Both the position numbers and the translations under genes were made by a program. Shown here piece after piece: positions 29,001 to 39,284 of a DNA stretch of 64,000 nucleotides (positions are counted from its first letter, which is position 1; every line of letters begins with the position of its first letter). The notes below the pieces were generated by a model that saw only the letters and a list, made by a program, of their open reading frames with translations, was not told where the DNA came from and did not search any database. This DNA is from Chloropicon primus. Lineage: Eukaryota; Chlorophyta; Chloropicophyceae; Chloropicales; Chloropicaceae. The stretch covers positions 682,001 to 746,000 of the forward strand of contig CP060763.1 in NCBI GenBank assembly GCA_023205875.1, written 5' to 3'.

Positions 29001-29422
29001 CGTGGCCTTCCTCGACCGACCGTCGTTGTCGCCGGCCAAAGCCTGACCCAATCCCCTCAACCAAGGTACCACCCACCGAAATCCCTCCAGACGCGCGCAG
29101 TCCCTCCCCCTCTCCTCCCTCCGTCCCTAAGTCTCCTCCCCTCTCCTCCCTCCCCCTCCCTCTGTTGCTGTTGCTGTTTGCTGTTGCGTTCTCCCCCTTC
29201 TCGCTTGTCGAGTCCCGACCGAAACCCGTCAACCTTGATACCGACCGAAAGCCCTGGAGACGTACTTGATCCCTGTCCCCCTGTGTCCCCCTCCCTCTCC
29301 GCCCTCCGTCCCCCGCGTCGTCCTCCAGCGCCTTGCCTCCCCTCGCCTCGCGCGCTCCAGATCTGATCCAGAACTCCAGAACTTTAGCGGCGCGAAGGCG
29401 AAGGCGAAGGCGAAGGCAGAGG
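29001..29422. other. Divergent spacer between FAM32A and ClpR genes
   Basis: About 420 bp, C/T-rich on the plus strand, with a TGTTGC repeat (29162-29184) and GGCGAA repeats (29388-29418). No gene is seen. Confidence 0.55.
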
Positions 29423-30549
29423 ATGGCGCTGGGGATGAGTCTCAAGGGGAGGAGACCTCCGTCGCGGGGGGTGAGGGAAGAGGGCGCAACGCAAACCCTG
29501 CTGCGTCCTGCGCTCAGTGGGCAGACGAGATGGACGAGACTGAGGAGTGGGAAGGAACACCAACACGGTTTCGGTTTGCCTTGTGCATCCAAGGAGAGGT
29601 GCGTTCGGACGAGGGTTATTCCTTCTCTGATAGGGGACGCGGCGACGCAGCCTCCGCCGGACCTCCCGTCCTTCCTGTTCAAGGAGAGGATCGTTTACCT
29701 TGGCATGACTCTCGTGCCCTCCGTCACCGAGCTCCTCGTCGCTCAGTTCTTGTACTTGCAGTTCGAGGACCCTCAGAAGCCCATCTACTTTTACATCAAC
29801 TCCACGGGAACCACCAAGGAGGACGACAGGTAAGAAGAAGAAAAGGAAGAGCACGGTGAGAATGCGCGCATTGCACGTGGCGCCCTTGCTTCCGGGAGCA
29901 ACCAAGAAGCGGGAGAAGACCAAGGCGAAGGGAGGAAGGAAACGATTCCACGATTCACGTCACGTGAAAGTGTTCCCTCTCTTCGCCTTCCTCAAGGGGG
30001 CCGGACCGCGACGCCGGTCTCTCTGTCGTCTCTCTCTGTCGTCTCTCTCTCTGTCGTCTCTCTTGTGTGTGCGTGCGCGCGCGTGTGTGTGCCTGGTGCG
30101 GACTTCTGAAGCGAGGACGTTTGCTTTTTTGCTTCTTCTTTGTTGTTGCTGCTCCCAGGCTTGCGTACGACGCCGAGGCGTTCGCTATTCTTGACACCCT
30201 GAACTACATAAAGAATCCGGTGTACACCGTTTGCGTTGGCACGGCTTGGGGTGAAGCCGCCATGCTCCTGGCCGCCGGTGAGAAGGGCCACCGCGCTGCC
30301 CTTCCCTCGTCCACGATCATGATCAAGGAGCCCGTGGCCCTCAAGCGCGGGCAGGCGAGCGACTTAGACCTGGCCAGGCTCGAGCTCAGGGAAGTGAGGG
30401 ACGAGGTGGTCAAGACCTTGGCCAAGTACACGGAGAGGACCGTCGAGCAAGTTTCGGAGGACATCAGGAGGCCGGTCTACATGAAGCCGGAGAGAGCGAT
30501 AGAGTACGGGCTCATCGACAAGATCCTCGAGGAGAGCGCGCTCCAATAA
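29423..30549 (+). CDS. CLPR: ClpR: non-catalytic Clp protease subunit, plastid
   Basis: Two exons (29423-29829, 30159-30549), intron 329 bp, product 265 residues. About 70 Arg/Ser-rich residues form a likely transit peptide. The ClpP fold follows: RIVYLGMTLVPSVTELLVAQ, IYFYINSTGTT, AEAFAILDTLNYIKNPVYTV. The nucleophile site reads VGTAWGEAAMLLAAG, where active ClpP has Ser in a VG.A.SMGA context, so the Ser is lost. The His site reads LPSSTIMIKEP, with Lys for His. Both catalytic residues missing marks it as ClpR, the structural partner of ClpP in the plastid Clp core. The STGTT stretch is typical of ClpR3/ClpR4. The first true ATG is at 29423; the frame above it opens with TTG. Confidence 0.9.
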
Positions 30550-30729
30550 TAGCGCGCCCGCAGTAAAGTGTTTTTCTTTTTGCTGCTGCTGTAAAGAAAG
30601 GTCACAGAACGTTCTTTCGTTTCGCTCCTCTCTCTGGATGATACACACAATCGTTCGATTTACATTACACACAACGCTCTGCTATTGCGCGCGCCACTAC
30701 GGCTGTTGTCCAAATAGTCTTTTAGTTTC

Positions 30730-31623
30730 TCAAGTCACAGAGCGGGCGTACGGCACGAAGGCCCGCATCTCCAAGAGCTCCGCGGCCTCCACGACCCGCT
30801 CCTTCCGAGCCCTGGAGGAGTGGTTGCCCGCCTCGGAGCCCTCGAGCACCGACGGCGGGGAGAAGTGGGTGGTCACCCCCGCGCCGCACTGGCCCTGCTG
30901 CTGCTTGCTCCTCAGCTTGTTGAACTTGTACATGTGCTTGCTCCCCCCGGAGCACAGCTCCTGCTGCTGCCGCGCCGGCACAGGCTGCAGGGCTGCGTCG
31001 ACGACCCAGGGGCCGAGGAAGTAGTCCATCGACAGGGTCGTCGAGGCCAGGGGCCTCCGGCGCTTGCAGCTGCTGGTGGTGGTGGTGGAGAAGAAGTCCT
31101 CCGAGGCATAGACCCTCGGCGCGCTCGCCACCGGAATGATTTTGGACCCCCGCTTCAAGTCCACGTTCGTGCACTTCCTCGGCAGCTGGAGCAGGCTCAG
31201 GCAGGCGAGGCGCCTCCTCAGCCTCAGGGGGCTCGGCGCCACGTCCTGGGACCCCAGAAGCGAGCGGTACTCCACGCCGCACATGAAGTGCCTCTTGTTG
31301 TAGTTGCTCCGGCTCCACTCGTCCCCGAGGCCGTACCCCACCATCGCCCGCCTCGCCCTGTTCCTGGCGTCCAGGCTCTTCAGCGAGAGGGGCAGCTCCA
31401 GCACGGCCGGCGCCATCAGCTGCTCACGCAGAACCTTGCCGTCGCAGCACTCGATGCAGTGCCCACAGCCACGAGATTGGCGGGAGGTGCGGAGGGTCCA
31501 CGAGGAGGAGTCATCCACCCGAGCGGCGAAACCCATGGCGAAACCACAGCGGTCGGCTTCGACGTCGTCGCGATGGGGAGCAGCGTCGCTTCTGTCCTTG
31601 TTCTCGGTCGTGATCGGCGGCAT
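30730..31623 (-). CDS. Unknown Cys-rich/basic protein
   Basis: A 297-residue intronless reading frame from the ATG at 31623 to the stop at 30730. I do not recognise it. A cysteine cluster CGHCIECCDG lies near residue 53, followed by a helical segment (VLELPLSLKSLDARNRARRA), a central basic part with LRLRRRLACLSLLQLPRKC, and a C-terminal part with MYKFNKLRSKQQQGQCG and RARKERVVEAAELLEMRAF. Composition is varied and protein-like, and codon use matches neighbours. An alternative ATG near MGFAARVDD would remove 28 residues. Nuclear location is possible from the basic clusters. Confidence 0.55.
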   Translation of the reverse strand: MPPITTENKDRSDAAPHRDDVEADRCGFAMGFAARVDDSSSWTLRTSRQSRGCGHCIECCDGKVLREQLMAPAVLELPLSLKSLDARNRARRAMVGYGLGDEWSRSNYNKRHFMCGVEYRSLLGSQDVAPSPLRLRRRLACLSLLQLPRKCTNVDLKRGSKIIPVASAPRVYASEDFFSTTTTSSCKRRRPLASTTLSMDYFLGPWVVDAALQPVPARQQQELCSGGSKHMYKFNKLRSKQQQGQCGAGVTTHFSPPSVLEGSEAGNHSSRARKERVVEAAELLEMRAFVPYARSVT

Positions 31624-32377
31624 CTCTCGTCTCTCGTCTCTCGTATTGTTTCTCCTCCGGTGGTTATCGTGTTTTGGTCGCCAAGGGTCTTTTGGTCGCC
31701 AAGGTCTGTGGGGGTCCTGTCCCTCCAGAGTTCGCGTCCCCTCGTGCGCGTCCTTTGGCTTCACCCGATCGTCCTCCTCTTCCTGGGTGGTCCCTTGGAG
31801 TCCTCGTCTTGTCTTGCGTCGTTCCCCTTCCTGGTCTTGTGGTCGTGTTTCGTGATCGTGATCGTGTTCGTCCTGGTTCGATCGATCGATCGATCGTCCT
31901 CTGGACGTCCTCTCGCTCTCCTCCTCTCGTCCCGAGGATTTCGCTTTTATTGGCTCCGCTGGACCTTGATTTTGCCCCAAGAACAAAGAGAGTAGAAATC
32001 CCTTCTCGAGGGAAGAAAAAATACAACCTTGAGAGGCACGTGCCCTCCTCGATTGAGGATCACAGGTTGTTCCCCTCACCAATCCAAGGGACAACTGACA
32101 ATGCAGGGAAGGGAGAGGGAAAGGAAAGGAACACGGTGGCACATCCTCCTACCTCCTCTTCTTCTTCTCCTTTCTCCCTGCATGCCATGGCACCTATCTC
32201 TCTTATCTCTTCTTTCGTTCGTTCGTTCGTTCGTTGCTGGGTGCGCTGGACTTGGGGGAATACTGGAAAGGCGTTCACCTTTCCAAAATACTTGTGTGAG
32301 GTCCTCCTCCTTCACCGACTCAACCGCACATCCAAGGCAGCCATCCGACCATCCTCCTCTTGCCCTCTGCTCTGTCC

Positions 32378-32414
<37 letters not shown>

Positions 32415-32617
32415 CACAAGCACACGCAAACACACACACACACACACACAAGCACAAGCAGCTCGTCCCGTAACACAACAACAACTCGTTCGCTCTTTCC
32501 TTGCCCTCGTTCATATTCATGCTCCTGCTCCTGTTCATGTTCTATCGACCCTCCTCCCTTAACTCTATACGACCTTCTTCTTCTTCTTCTTCTGTTTATT
32601 ATTGGTTAGGTCGATTA
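31624..32617. other. Spacer rich in simple repeats
   Basis: About 1 kb between two minus-strand genes. It holds GATC repeats (31880-31896), GTTC repeats (32217-32236), a CT run (32380-32412) and a CA run (32428-32451). Reading frames across it are low complexity; no gene is seen. Confidence 0.65.
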
Positions 32618-33139
32618 TTATTCCTCCGGGATGCTCTCCTTCTTGCCGTCGCCCTCCTCCTCCTCCTCCTCCTCCTCCGGCTCGGGGTTCATGGGGTCGT
32701 CAGGGTCGACCTCCGGGTCGGGCTTGGTCTCCTCCTCCTCGGCCTCGTTGGGCTGCTCCGGGTCCCCGGGCATCGGGTTGGGCAGGGGCGTCTCCATGGG
32801 CTCGAACTCCGGCCAGATGTCCGGCCTCTTGCTCGGCGGGGGCACCGACCACTCGGCGGGGTAGTCCAAGGGGTTCTTCTCCACCTCCGTCTCCTGCTCC
32901 CCGGGGCCTCCGCGAGCAGCCCTGGGGACCACCACGGAAGCAGCCAGAGCGCTCAGGCCCCGCCCTCGGCACCGGACCCCGTGCCCCCCGCCCCCCTCCA
33001 GCACCCTCCCCGTCGCCACCGAGGCCCTGGCCCCGCCGCCGCAGCAGCACAGCCTCGACACCACCGCAACCCTCGCCCTCTCCCCCCCCGTCGATGCCCC
33101 CATTCTTCCCATCCCCTCTCTCCCTCGCATTCTTCTCAT
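32618..33139 (-). CDS. Acidic plastid-like protein, conserved core unknown
   Basis: A 173-residue intronless protein from the ATG at 33139; the longer frame begins with TTG. The first ~85 residues are Arg/Gly/Ala-rich with few acidic residues and look like a transit peptide. A conserved-looking core follows (NPLDYPAEWSVPPPSKRPDI, then WPEFEPMETPLPNPMPGDP). The C-terminus is a long Glu/Pro tail (EEEEEEEEGDGKKES). The core resembles small plant and algal plastid proteins of unknown role, but I cannot name a family with certainty. Confidence 0.62.
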   Translation of the reverse strand: MRRMRGREGMGRMGASTGGERARVAVVSRLCCCGGGARASVATGRVLEGGGGHGVRCRGRGLSALAASVVVPRAARGGPGEQETEVEKNPLDYPAEWSVPPPSKRPDIWPEFEPMETPLPNPMPGDPEQPNEAEEEETKPDPEVDPDDPMNPEPEEEEEEEEGDGKKESIPEE

Positions 33140-33143
33140 CCCC

Positions 33144-33389
33144 TCACGAGCCGAGCCTAAAACCAAACCTCGCGCCGTCCACCGTGGCAACCTGGCCCTC
33201 GCCCTCGCCCTCGCCCTCGCCGTGCGCTCGCACGCTCCTTGGGTTCCAGTTCCTCCGCGGAGCCGGTTTCGGATAAGGAAAGCGCAACGCGACGCGTCCG
33301 TCCGTGGTTCTATTTTTTTCGAGCTGAAAGATTACAAGTTTTTGGATGCTGTTCTCAAGGAGGTCCTCCGGATCATCCGCTGAACCCAT
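33144..33389 (-). other. Upstream open reading frame, 81 codons, in leader of the acidic-protein gene
   Basis: The ATG at 33389 opens an 81-codon frame (MGSADDPEDLLENSIQKLVI...) that ends with TGA at 33146-33144, four bases before the main ATG at 33139. The last third is a GE repeat made by GAGGGC units. It could be a uORF, a separate small gene, or chance. It begins 91 bp from the oppositely oriented Rab GGTase gene. Confidence 0.35.
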
Positions 33390-33480
33390 ACGTTCGTTCG
33401 TTCCGTTCCTTCCACTCCTCTAGCGCGAGGCGCCTCGTGAAGAGGAAGAGAGTCTCCGACTGCACACCACTCCTACCACC

Positions 33481-34584
33481 ATGCACGGGAGGAAGAGGGA
33501 GGCGAAGGAGGTGAAGCACTCCTCGGCGAGGGTGGAGGCCCGGAGGAGGAAGGCCAAGCTGTACGCGGAGCTGAGCAGGGAATGCTTCGCGAGGAGGAAC
33601 CAGAAGAGGTACGACGAGGAGACCCTCGCCTTGTGCCAGAAGCTCCTGGAGATGAACTGCGAGCTGTACACGCTGTGGAACCACAGGAAGGAGTACCTGG
33701 AGCCCATCCTGCTGGGCTCGTCGTCCGACGCCAAGGGAGCGGCGGAGAAGGAGCTCAAGCTCATCGAGGCGTGCCTCCAGAGGAACCCCAAGTCGTACTG
33801 CTGCTGGCAGCACAGGAAGTGGGTGGTGGACCTGGCCAACCGACTGCCGAACGCCGAGGAAGCCGCCCTGGACAGGGAGCTGGGCCTTTGCGACCTCCTC
33901 CTCTCCGTGGACGAGAGGAACTTCCACTGCTGGTCCTACAGGAGGTTCGTGTGCTCCCTGCACAAGGCGAGGGAGCCGGAGGTGGAGCTGGACTTCACCA
34001 CGGACAAGATCTCGCAAAACTTCTCCAACTACTCCTCCTGGCACTACAGGAGCGCCCTGCTGCCGGAGATCAACAAGGTGACCAGCTTCGAGGACCTCGT
34101 CAGGGGGGGCGGCGGCGAGAACACGACGACGACGACGTCGTCCTCGTCGGTGGGGGTAAAGAGGGTCCTGCCCCCTCACGTCCTCGACGAGGAGTTCGGC
34201 CTGGTGAAGCAGGCCTTCTTCACCGAGCCGGAGGACCAGAGCTCGTGGCTGTACCACGCCTGGCTCATCAACCACCTCGTGGAGAACGAAAAAAAGTTTG
34301 GCTCGTACGGCGACGAGAGGGTGGGGGAGAGGCTGGAGCAGGAAGTCGAGACCTGCAACGAGATATTGGAGATCGAGCCGGAGAGCAAGTGGCCCCTCCT
34401 CACCCTGGCGAGGCTCCTGGAGGCGCAAGCGGCTCGGGCGGGCGGGGAGGGCTCGGAATCCTCGGCTGCCGGGCTCCACAACAAGATGAGGCAGCTGTAC
34501 CGCAAGCTGGAAGGGATCGACCCGATGAGAAGGGGGTACTACTTGGACGCCATCGCTGCCGTCGGGAATGAGGAAGGGGGATGA
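33481..34584 (+). CDS. RABGGTA: Rab geranylgeranyltransferase alpha subunit
   Basis: Alpha subunit of protein geranylgeranyltransferase II, which with the beta subunit and REP prenylates Rab GTPases in the cytosol. It is 367 residues and intronless. The start MHGRKREAKEVKHSSARVEA is the family's conserved N-terminus. Prenyltransferase-alpha repeats are visible at CELYTLWNHRKEYLEP, PKSYCCWQHRKWVVDLA, NFHCWSYRRFVC, YSSWHYRSALLPE and SSWLYHAWLINH. The Ser/Thr run (TTTTTSSSS, near 215) lies in a loop. The C-terminal Ig-like and LRR domains of animal forms are absent, as in yeast and many protists. Confidence 0.94.
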   Translation: MHGRKREAKEVKHSSARVEARRRKAKLYAELSRECFARRNQKRYDEETLALCQKLLEMNCELYTLWNHRKEYLEPILLGSSSDAKGAAEKELKLIEACLQRNPKSYCCWQHRKWVVDLANRLPNAEEAALDRELGLCDLLLSVDERNFHCWSYRRFVCSLHKAREPEVELDFTTDKISQNFSNYSSWHYRSALLPEINKVTSFEDLVRGGGGENTTTTTSSSSVGVKRVLPPHVLDEEFGLVKQAFFTEPEDQSSWLYHAWLINHLVENEKKFGSYGDERVGERLEQEVETCNEILEIEPESKWPLLTLARLLEAQAARAGGEGSESSAAGLHNKMRQLYRKLEGIDPMRRGYYLDAIAAVGNEEGG

Positions 34585-34663
34585 CTAATTGTCGGATATT
34601 GGTGTAGTAAGATGTTGGCAGGCCGCGTGGTACCTGGAAAGAGCTCCACACGCCGTCGCTTCG

Positions 34664-35485
34664 CTACTTGCTGTGCTTGTTGACATAAGCCTCCACGCTC
34701 CTCTTTATCTCCTTTCTCGTCTCGTCCGTCAGCGGCCTCTCCGCAAACGCTTCCACCACCTTCTTGCATATCGCCTTGTAGCTCTCCTTCGACAGCTTGT
34801 TGGTCTTCCAGGGCTCCCTCAAGTAGTGCTTCACCACCTTGACAACCGCTTCCTTGTCCACCTTACCGGGCGCCACACTTCGCTTGGGGGATGGCCGAGG
34901 AGGACGCACGGGGTCGGGATCCTCCCGCCTGGGCTCGGGTGCTGGTGGCGCTTGGCCCACCGCCGTCGGCCGGTGGCTCCCTTCCCCCAGAGCCGCTTCT
35001 CGAGCGAAGGACATCTTCTCCGACAATGGGACTGGGGCGCGCGAGCAAGAGAGCGCGTCGTCAGGAGCTGAAGGAGACCCACGCACGCACGCACGCACAC
35101 ACAAAATCGTTCGTTCACCACCTCACTCACCTTGCTTCATGGCTCCTAGGAGAAGCTCGCTCGCTTTCGCCGTTTCTAGCTTGGCCAGCAGCTGCGCCAC
35201 CCCACCCGCGCCTCCAGGGCCCGCGCTTGTCGTCGTCGCCGTCATCATCCTCGCCGTGGTCGCACTGGCGTTCGAGGCCTGCCTCTTCAAAGCCTCGTAG
35301 TACTCCTGGCCCGCCCCACCGTGGAGGAACGAGAACTTGTCGTTGCCCACGTTCTTGCTCCTTGCCATGACCTCGAAAGTCTCGCCGTTCTTCGCCACGT
35401 ACCGCGCCAGGGTCTCCGCATTCTTCTTCACCTCCGGGTCCAGGAGGACGCCAGCACCAGCACCGCTCGAGCCCTCCATCACCAT
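34664..35485 (-). CDS. SURP-domain protein with C-terminal SRI-like domain
   Basis: Two exons (35485-35131, 35031-34664) with a 99-bp GTGAGT...CAG intron give 240 residues. An N-terminal SURP (SWAP) module spans about 15-70: LDPEVKKNAETLARYVAKNG, NDKFSFLHGGAGQEYYEALK. SURP modules are found in splicing factors. A Pro-rich linker follows. The last 65 residues (EAVVKVVKHYLREPWKTNKL, then YKAICKKVVEAF and KRSVEAYVNK) resemble the SRI domain, which binds the phosphorylated CTD of RNA polymerase II. The protein likely couples transcription and splicing; that is inference. The CAA-G/TC join keeps phase. Confidence 0.78.
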
Positions 35486-35721
35486 CGCCTTGGCCTCCCT
35501 CTGCCTCGCTCGCTCTGATCCGCCCTGAATCCTCCAGGAGGGAGGGAGGAGGGAGGAAGGAGAGGAGAAGAGAGGGGAGGATCAGAGGATGTCCTTGGAT
35601 CGGTGGAAGGGTTTGTGATCTTTAATGTATTGTTACGAGGTTGTTGGTCCTTAAAGACACAGTGTCATCGTTAATCGGTGATGACCGCAAAATGATGCTT
35701 CCGCTTTCAAGCATCTTTGTT

Positions 35722-38700
35722 CTATTCTTGGGCCTCGGCGCCGTTACCCTCGTCCTTGCTCGGCTCCTCGGCCAGCAAAGGCTTGGCGGCCTCCTCGAGT
35801 TTGGACTTGAGGTCGGCAATCTCCCTGTCCTTCTGCTTGATGAGGTCCTCGTAGTGGGAGGTCGTATCGCTCGTGGTGGTCACGTTCGAGGTGTGGATGG
35901 TGGCGAGGCCTCCCGCGGTTGCGCCCGGGCTCACCTGCTTGGAGACCATCGTCTGCGCGATCGTGGAAGCGTCCTGGGCCTGGTCACCCCTCAAAATGTG
36001 GAGGAGTTTCGGGAAGATGACAAGGGCCGTGGCGCCGTTGAAGGCGTACAAGATTCCGCAGCAGACTATGATGAACCTCACGTCCCTGTCCAAATCCAGG
36101 TAAAAGTACATCGGGATCACCACGATAACCGCCAAGGCCGTGTTGTACGCACCCATCACAACAACCTTAACCTCCTGGTAATCAGCAGGGGCGTTCCTGA
36201 CTCGGAATCCGAGGACGAGGCCGTACAGCAGGAGCAAGATCTTCATGAAGATAAGAACGATTCCGATGGGGCTTCCGCCGCTCGACTTGCATTCGAAGTA
36301 CGGAATCAGCGCTCCCTTGACGGTCTCGTGGACGAAACCGGCCCTGAGATCATCCACGAAGATGAAGAGCAAGAGCACGAGCAACTCCGCAGCCATGACG
36401 AGGGAGAGGATAAACATCATCTGCCTCACGCCCATTGTCACGACCTTCATGTACTTGTTGTTGAAGAGGACGTGGACGCGGTACATCTTCAGAGCCAAAG
36501 AGGCGTACATCAGAGTGAAGCCGAGGGTGAGCAAGGCAGGAACAGTCCTGCAGGTCTCGTCGCTCCTCTTGCCCAAAAGCACGAAAATCGACGCGATTCC
36601 CATGATGGCTCCGATGATGGACAGGGCCATCATGGTGGGCTGGGATCGCCTCATGAAGGGGTTGTTCCTGTACATAATCACGGCGACAAGCAAAGCCAAC
36701 TGGAAGGCAATCGAAAGGATCGCCAGGGCGAGGAAGGCCTGCCCCACAGGGGAGTCCTGGTGCACGTAGTCGCACTCGACGTTGATTGGGGCCGGAAGTG
36801 GCAGGCCAGTTGGGCACAAGTCGCCAAAGTTGTCCTCGTTGCAGCAACTCTGCGATCCATTCTTGTAAGTGTAGACACCAACCCTCTCGTTGTCCGTGCT
36901 GCATTTGGAGACCGTGAAGTCAAAGTGACTGGCGGTGCAAGGCGCGGGCATGATCACCTCGCAATTTGCTCCACCGTAACCAACAGGGCACATGCAGACA
37001 CCCGCCCCAAAGTCGCACGTTCCTCTGCCCGAGCAGTACGACGTGATCTGAGAGTTCAGGAGGCAGGTTCCGTCGGTCGGGGCGGTAGACCTCGCGCCCG
37101 GGAAGATCACGTCTCTTGAGAACGTCACATTGTCGCCTTCCAAGAGACCCACCGTGTAATCGTCGCTGCGCCTGTTGAAAAGGGTGTACCTGGAACCTCT
37201 GCGGTCCAAGTTCTCATCGAAACTCACTTTACCAGAGAGACCCTCGAACTCAACCTTCTTCAAGGCTTCAAGCAATTTCTCGCCATCCGTGGGGTCGTTG
37301 CCGGCCTCAATGACGTCGTGAATGGCAAGAGCCACCGCTGTGGCAGCATCGAAACTGGGTGGACCGTAAGGGTGGACCGTCTTCCTGTCCCCATCTCCGT
37401 CGGCCCAGCCCAAGTCGTCTCCGTTGTCGATGAAGAACTGGTTCGCGATGTCCTGGTTCACCGTGTCAAAGGCGTACCTCGCGTTCTTTGGCTCCCAGAT
37501 CGTGTCGATGTAGTTCTGGAGAAGAGGCCCAAAGGTCGACTGAGCCAAGCCCACCGTGCCTAACATGGTGGCTTCCAGATTCTCCAGGGTTGGTGGAGGC
37601 AGTCTGGTCCAAACTTCACCGTCCGCCCAGGTAATCGTATCCTGCCCTCCGGCCGTGGAGACTGTTCCGGTGCCACGACCCCCAAGAGAGACGGAAGCTC
37701 CGGACCTCGTACCAGTGACCTTGAGGCAGTTGGACTGCGGGTTCGCGCTCTCCAAGTCACCAGTGCTCGATTCAAAGAGCGGGATGATGTCACCGCCGGC
37801 GCTCGAGCGGTAGTAGCCTCCCAAGGTGCCGGCCCTTGGCTTGTACCACCACGAGCCGATGTCTCCGTCCAAAATCTGCATCGCTTGGTTGTTGGACCAA
37901 CTGTCTGGAGCGTAGTACATGTACTCTGGTCCCTTGAGGTAGCCGCTCTGGAAGACAGTGGCCGCGAAATACTGAGCATCCTGGGTCTGAAGAGCTCCGA
38001 AGACGTGCCTGACGCCCTCCCCAGCAAGGTCTCTTACTTTGCAAATCATGGCGAGGTCGACCTTTGCTTCCTTTCCAGCTCCGGTATCCACTTCGCTGTA
38101 CTTCGAGACGGTCTTGTACGCGCTAGCCGGCTGATCGATCGATTCGGCTGCTGCCTGAGACCTGAACTGATCGGCGAGACCGATGCCGTAGGCGCCATCG
38201 CTCGCCACGACACCAACGCGCTTCACACCAAAGTGCTTGGCCAAAGTAGCAATACCCTTGCCCTGAGCAAGGTCGCTTGGAACCGTCCTCAAGAAGTACG
38301 GGTACAAGGTCTTGTCCGACAAGTCAGGCGAGGTCGCGGAGTAGCTCACCATTGGAATCTTGTAGAGCTTGAGCAAGTCCTGGGCAGACATGGAAGCTCC
38401 CTGCGTGTGGGTGAGAAGGAAGTGGTGAGGGAGTGGTCAGTTTCAAATTGCGCCCTCAAACAACAAGAATGTCAAAGACGAACGTACCGAGCAAGTGGCT
38501 CCCACCGTGGCCACAACGGGCTGGCTCGTGGAGCCCGACATGCAGGGCGTGCCCTGCTTGGCAGCGCCTTCGAGTGCAACACTTCTGGAGCAACCACTGT
38601 TGTCCACGACGTATCTAATTTGGGTGCTCGGCAAGATGTCGTCGAACCACCCGTCCGTCTTGTCGTTAATCATGTCGAGAGCAAGCCTGAAGTGGGACGC

Positions 38701-38829
38701 TCTCTCCCTGACGTTCCCGTAGGCAACCGCATAGAGCCCTCCAACGTGGACTTCAGCTGGCGCCTGCCCTTGAGTCGTATGGATTAGCTGGACAACTGTC
38801 AAGGCCAAGATAACCCCAATTGCTTTCAT
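35722..38829 (-). CDS. Class C (GABA-B/metabotropic-like) G-protein-coupled receptor with EGF-like module
   Basis: Two exons (38829-38488, 38400-35722) with an 87-bp intron give 1006 residues. A signal peptide (MKAIGVILALTVVQLIHTTQ) is followed by a bilobed ligand-binding domain of the ANF-receptor/LIVBP type (about 28-515; TVGATCSGASMSAQDLLK across the splice). A Cys-rich stretch with an EGF-like motif (CSGRGTCDFGAGVCMCPVGY, about 565-595) comes next, then seven transmembrane helices (about 665-915). The tail has a short coiled coil (HYEDLIKQKDREIADLKSKL) as in GABA-B receptors. Such receptors sense small extracellular ligands; ligand and G protein are unknown. A start eight codons upstream (38853) is also possible but lengthens the signal-peptide n-region. 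Confidence 0.9.
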
Positions 38830-39284
38830 CTTTCGTGTGGTCGCACCCTTCATCTTGGTCCCCTCCCTTCGTGTGGTCGCAAAGGCCTTGGTCCCTTTCA
38901 AGGTCACCCAAGGTCACTCCCACGACCTCCACCGTCCTTGTGGCTGGGTCTCTTTGGGTCGTTGGACTCCTTCTCCCTTCGCCGCAACCGGCAACCACAG
39001 GAACAGGAAGAGGAAGAGGAAGAGGAAGAGAAAGAGAAAAGAGAAAAGAGAGGATTGAATAGTCTATTGACACTTGTCACAATCCAGCGTAGACGAAGTC
39101 CTTCTTCTTTGGGACAAGAAGTTCCCTATTTTTTTCGGAAGAAAACGAAGCGTCAATCAATCTGATCTGAGGATGGATGTAGAGAGCATCAAGATTGCGG
39201 GGATGGGGAACCGAAAGAACAGCGAAAGAGGAGAGGGATCTCTCGAGGAAAGGAACAACCGGAATCATTGCTACACAGCATTCT
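38830..39284. other. Spacer upstream of class C receptor gene
   Basis: About 455 bp with a repeated TCGTGTGGTCGCA unit (38832, 38868) and a GGAAGA run (39004-39050). It holds the receptor promoter and the CysRS 3' UTR. No gene is seen. Confidence 0.55.

Noticed and set aside
33239-33383. Plus-strand stretch FLDAVLKEVLRIIR resembling a cytochrome P450 K-helix
   Set aside because: Stops at once after the motif, has no P450 context up- or downstream, and lies in a divergent promoter region. Judged chance.
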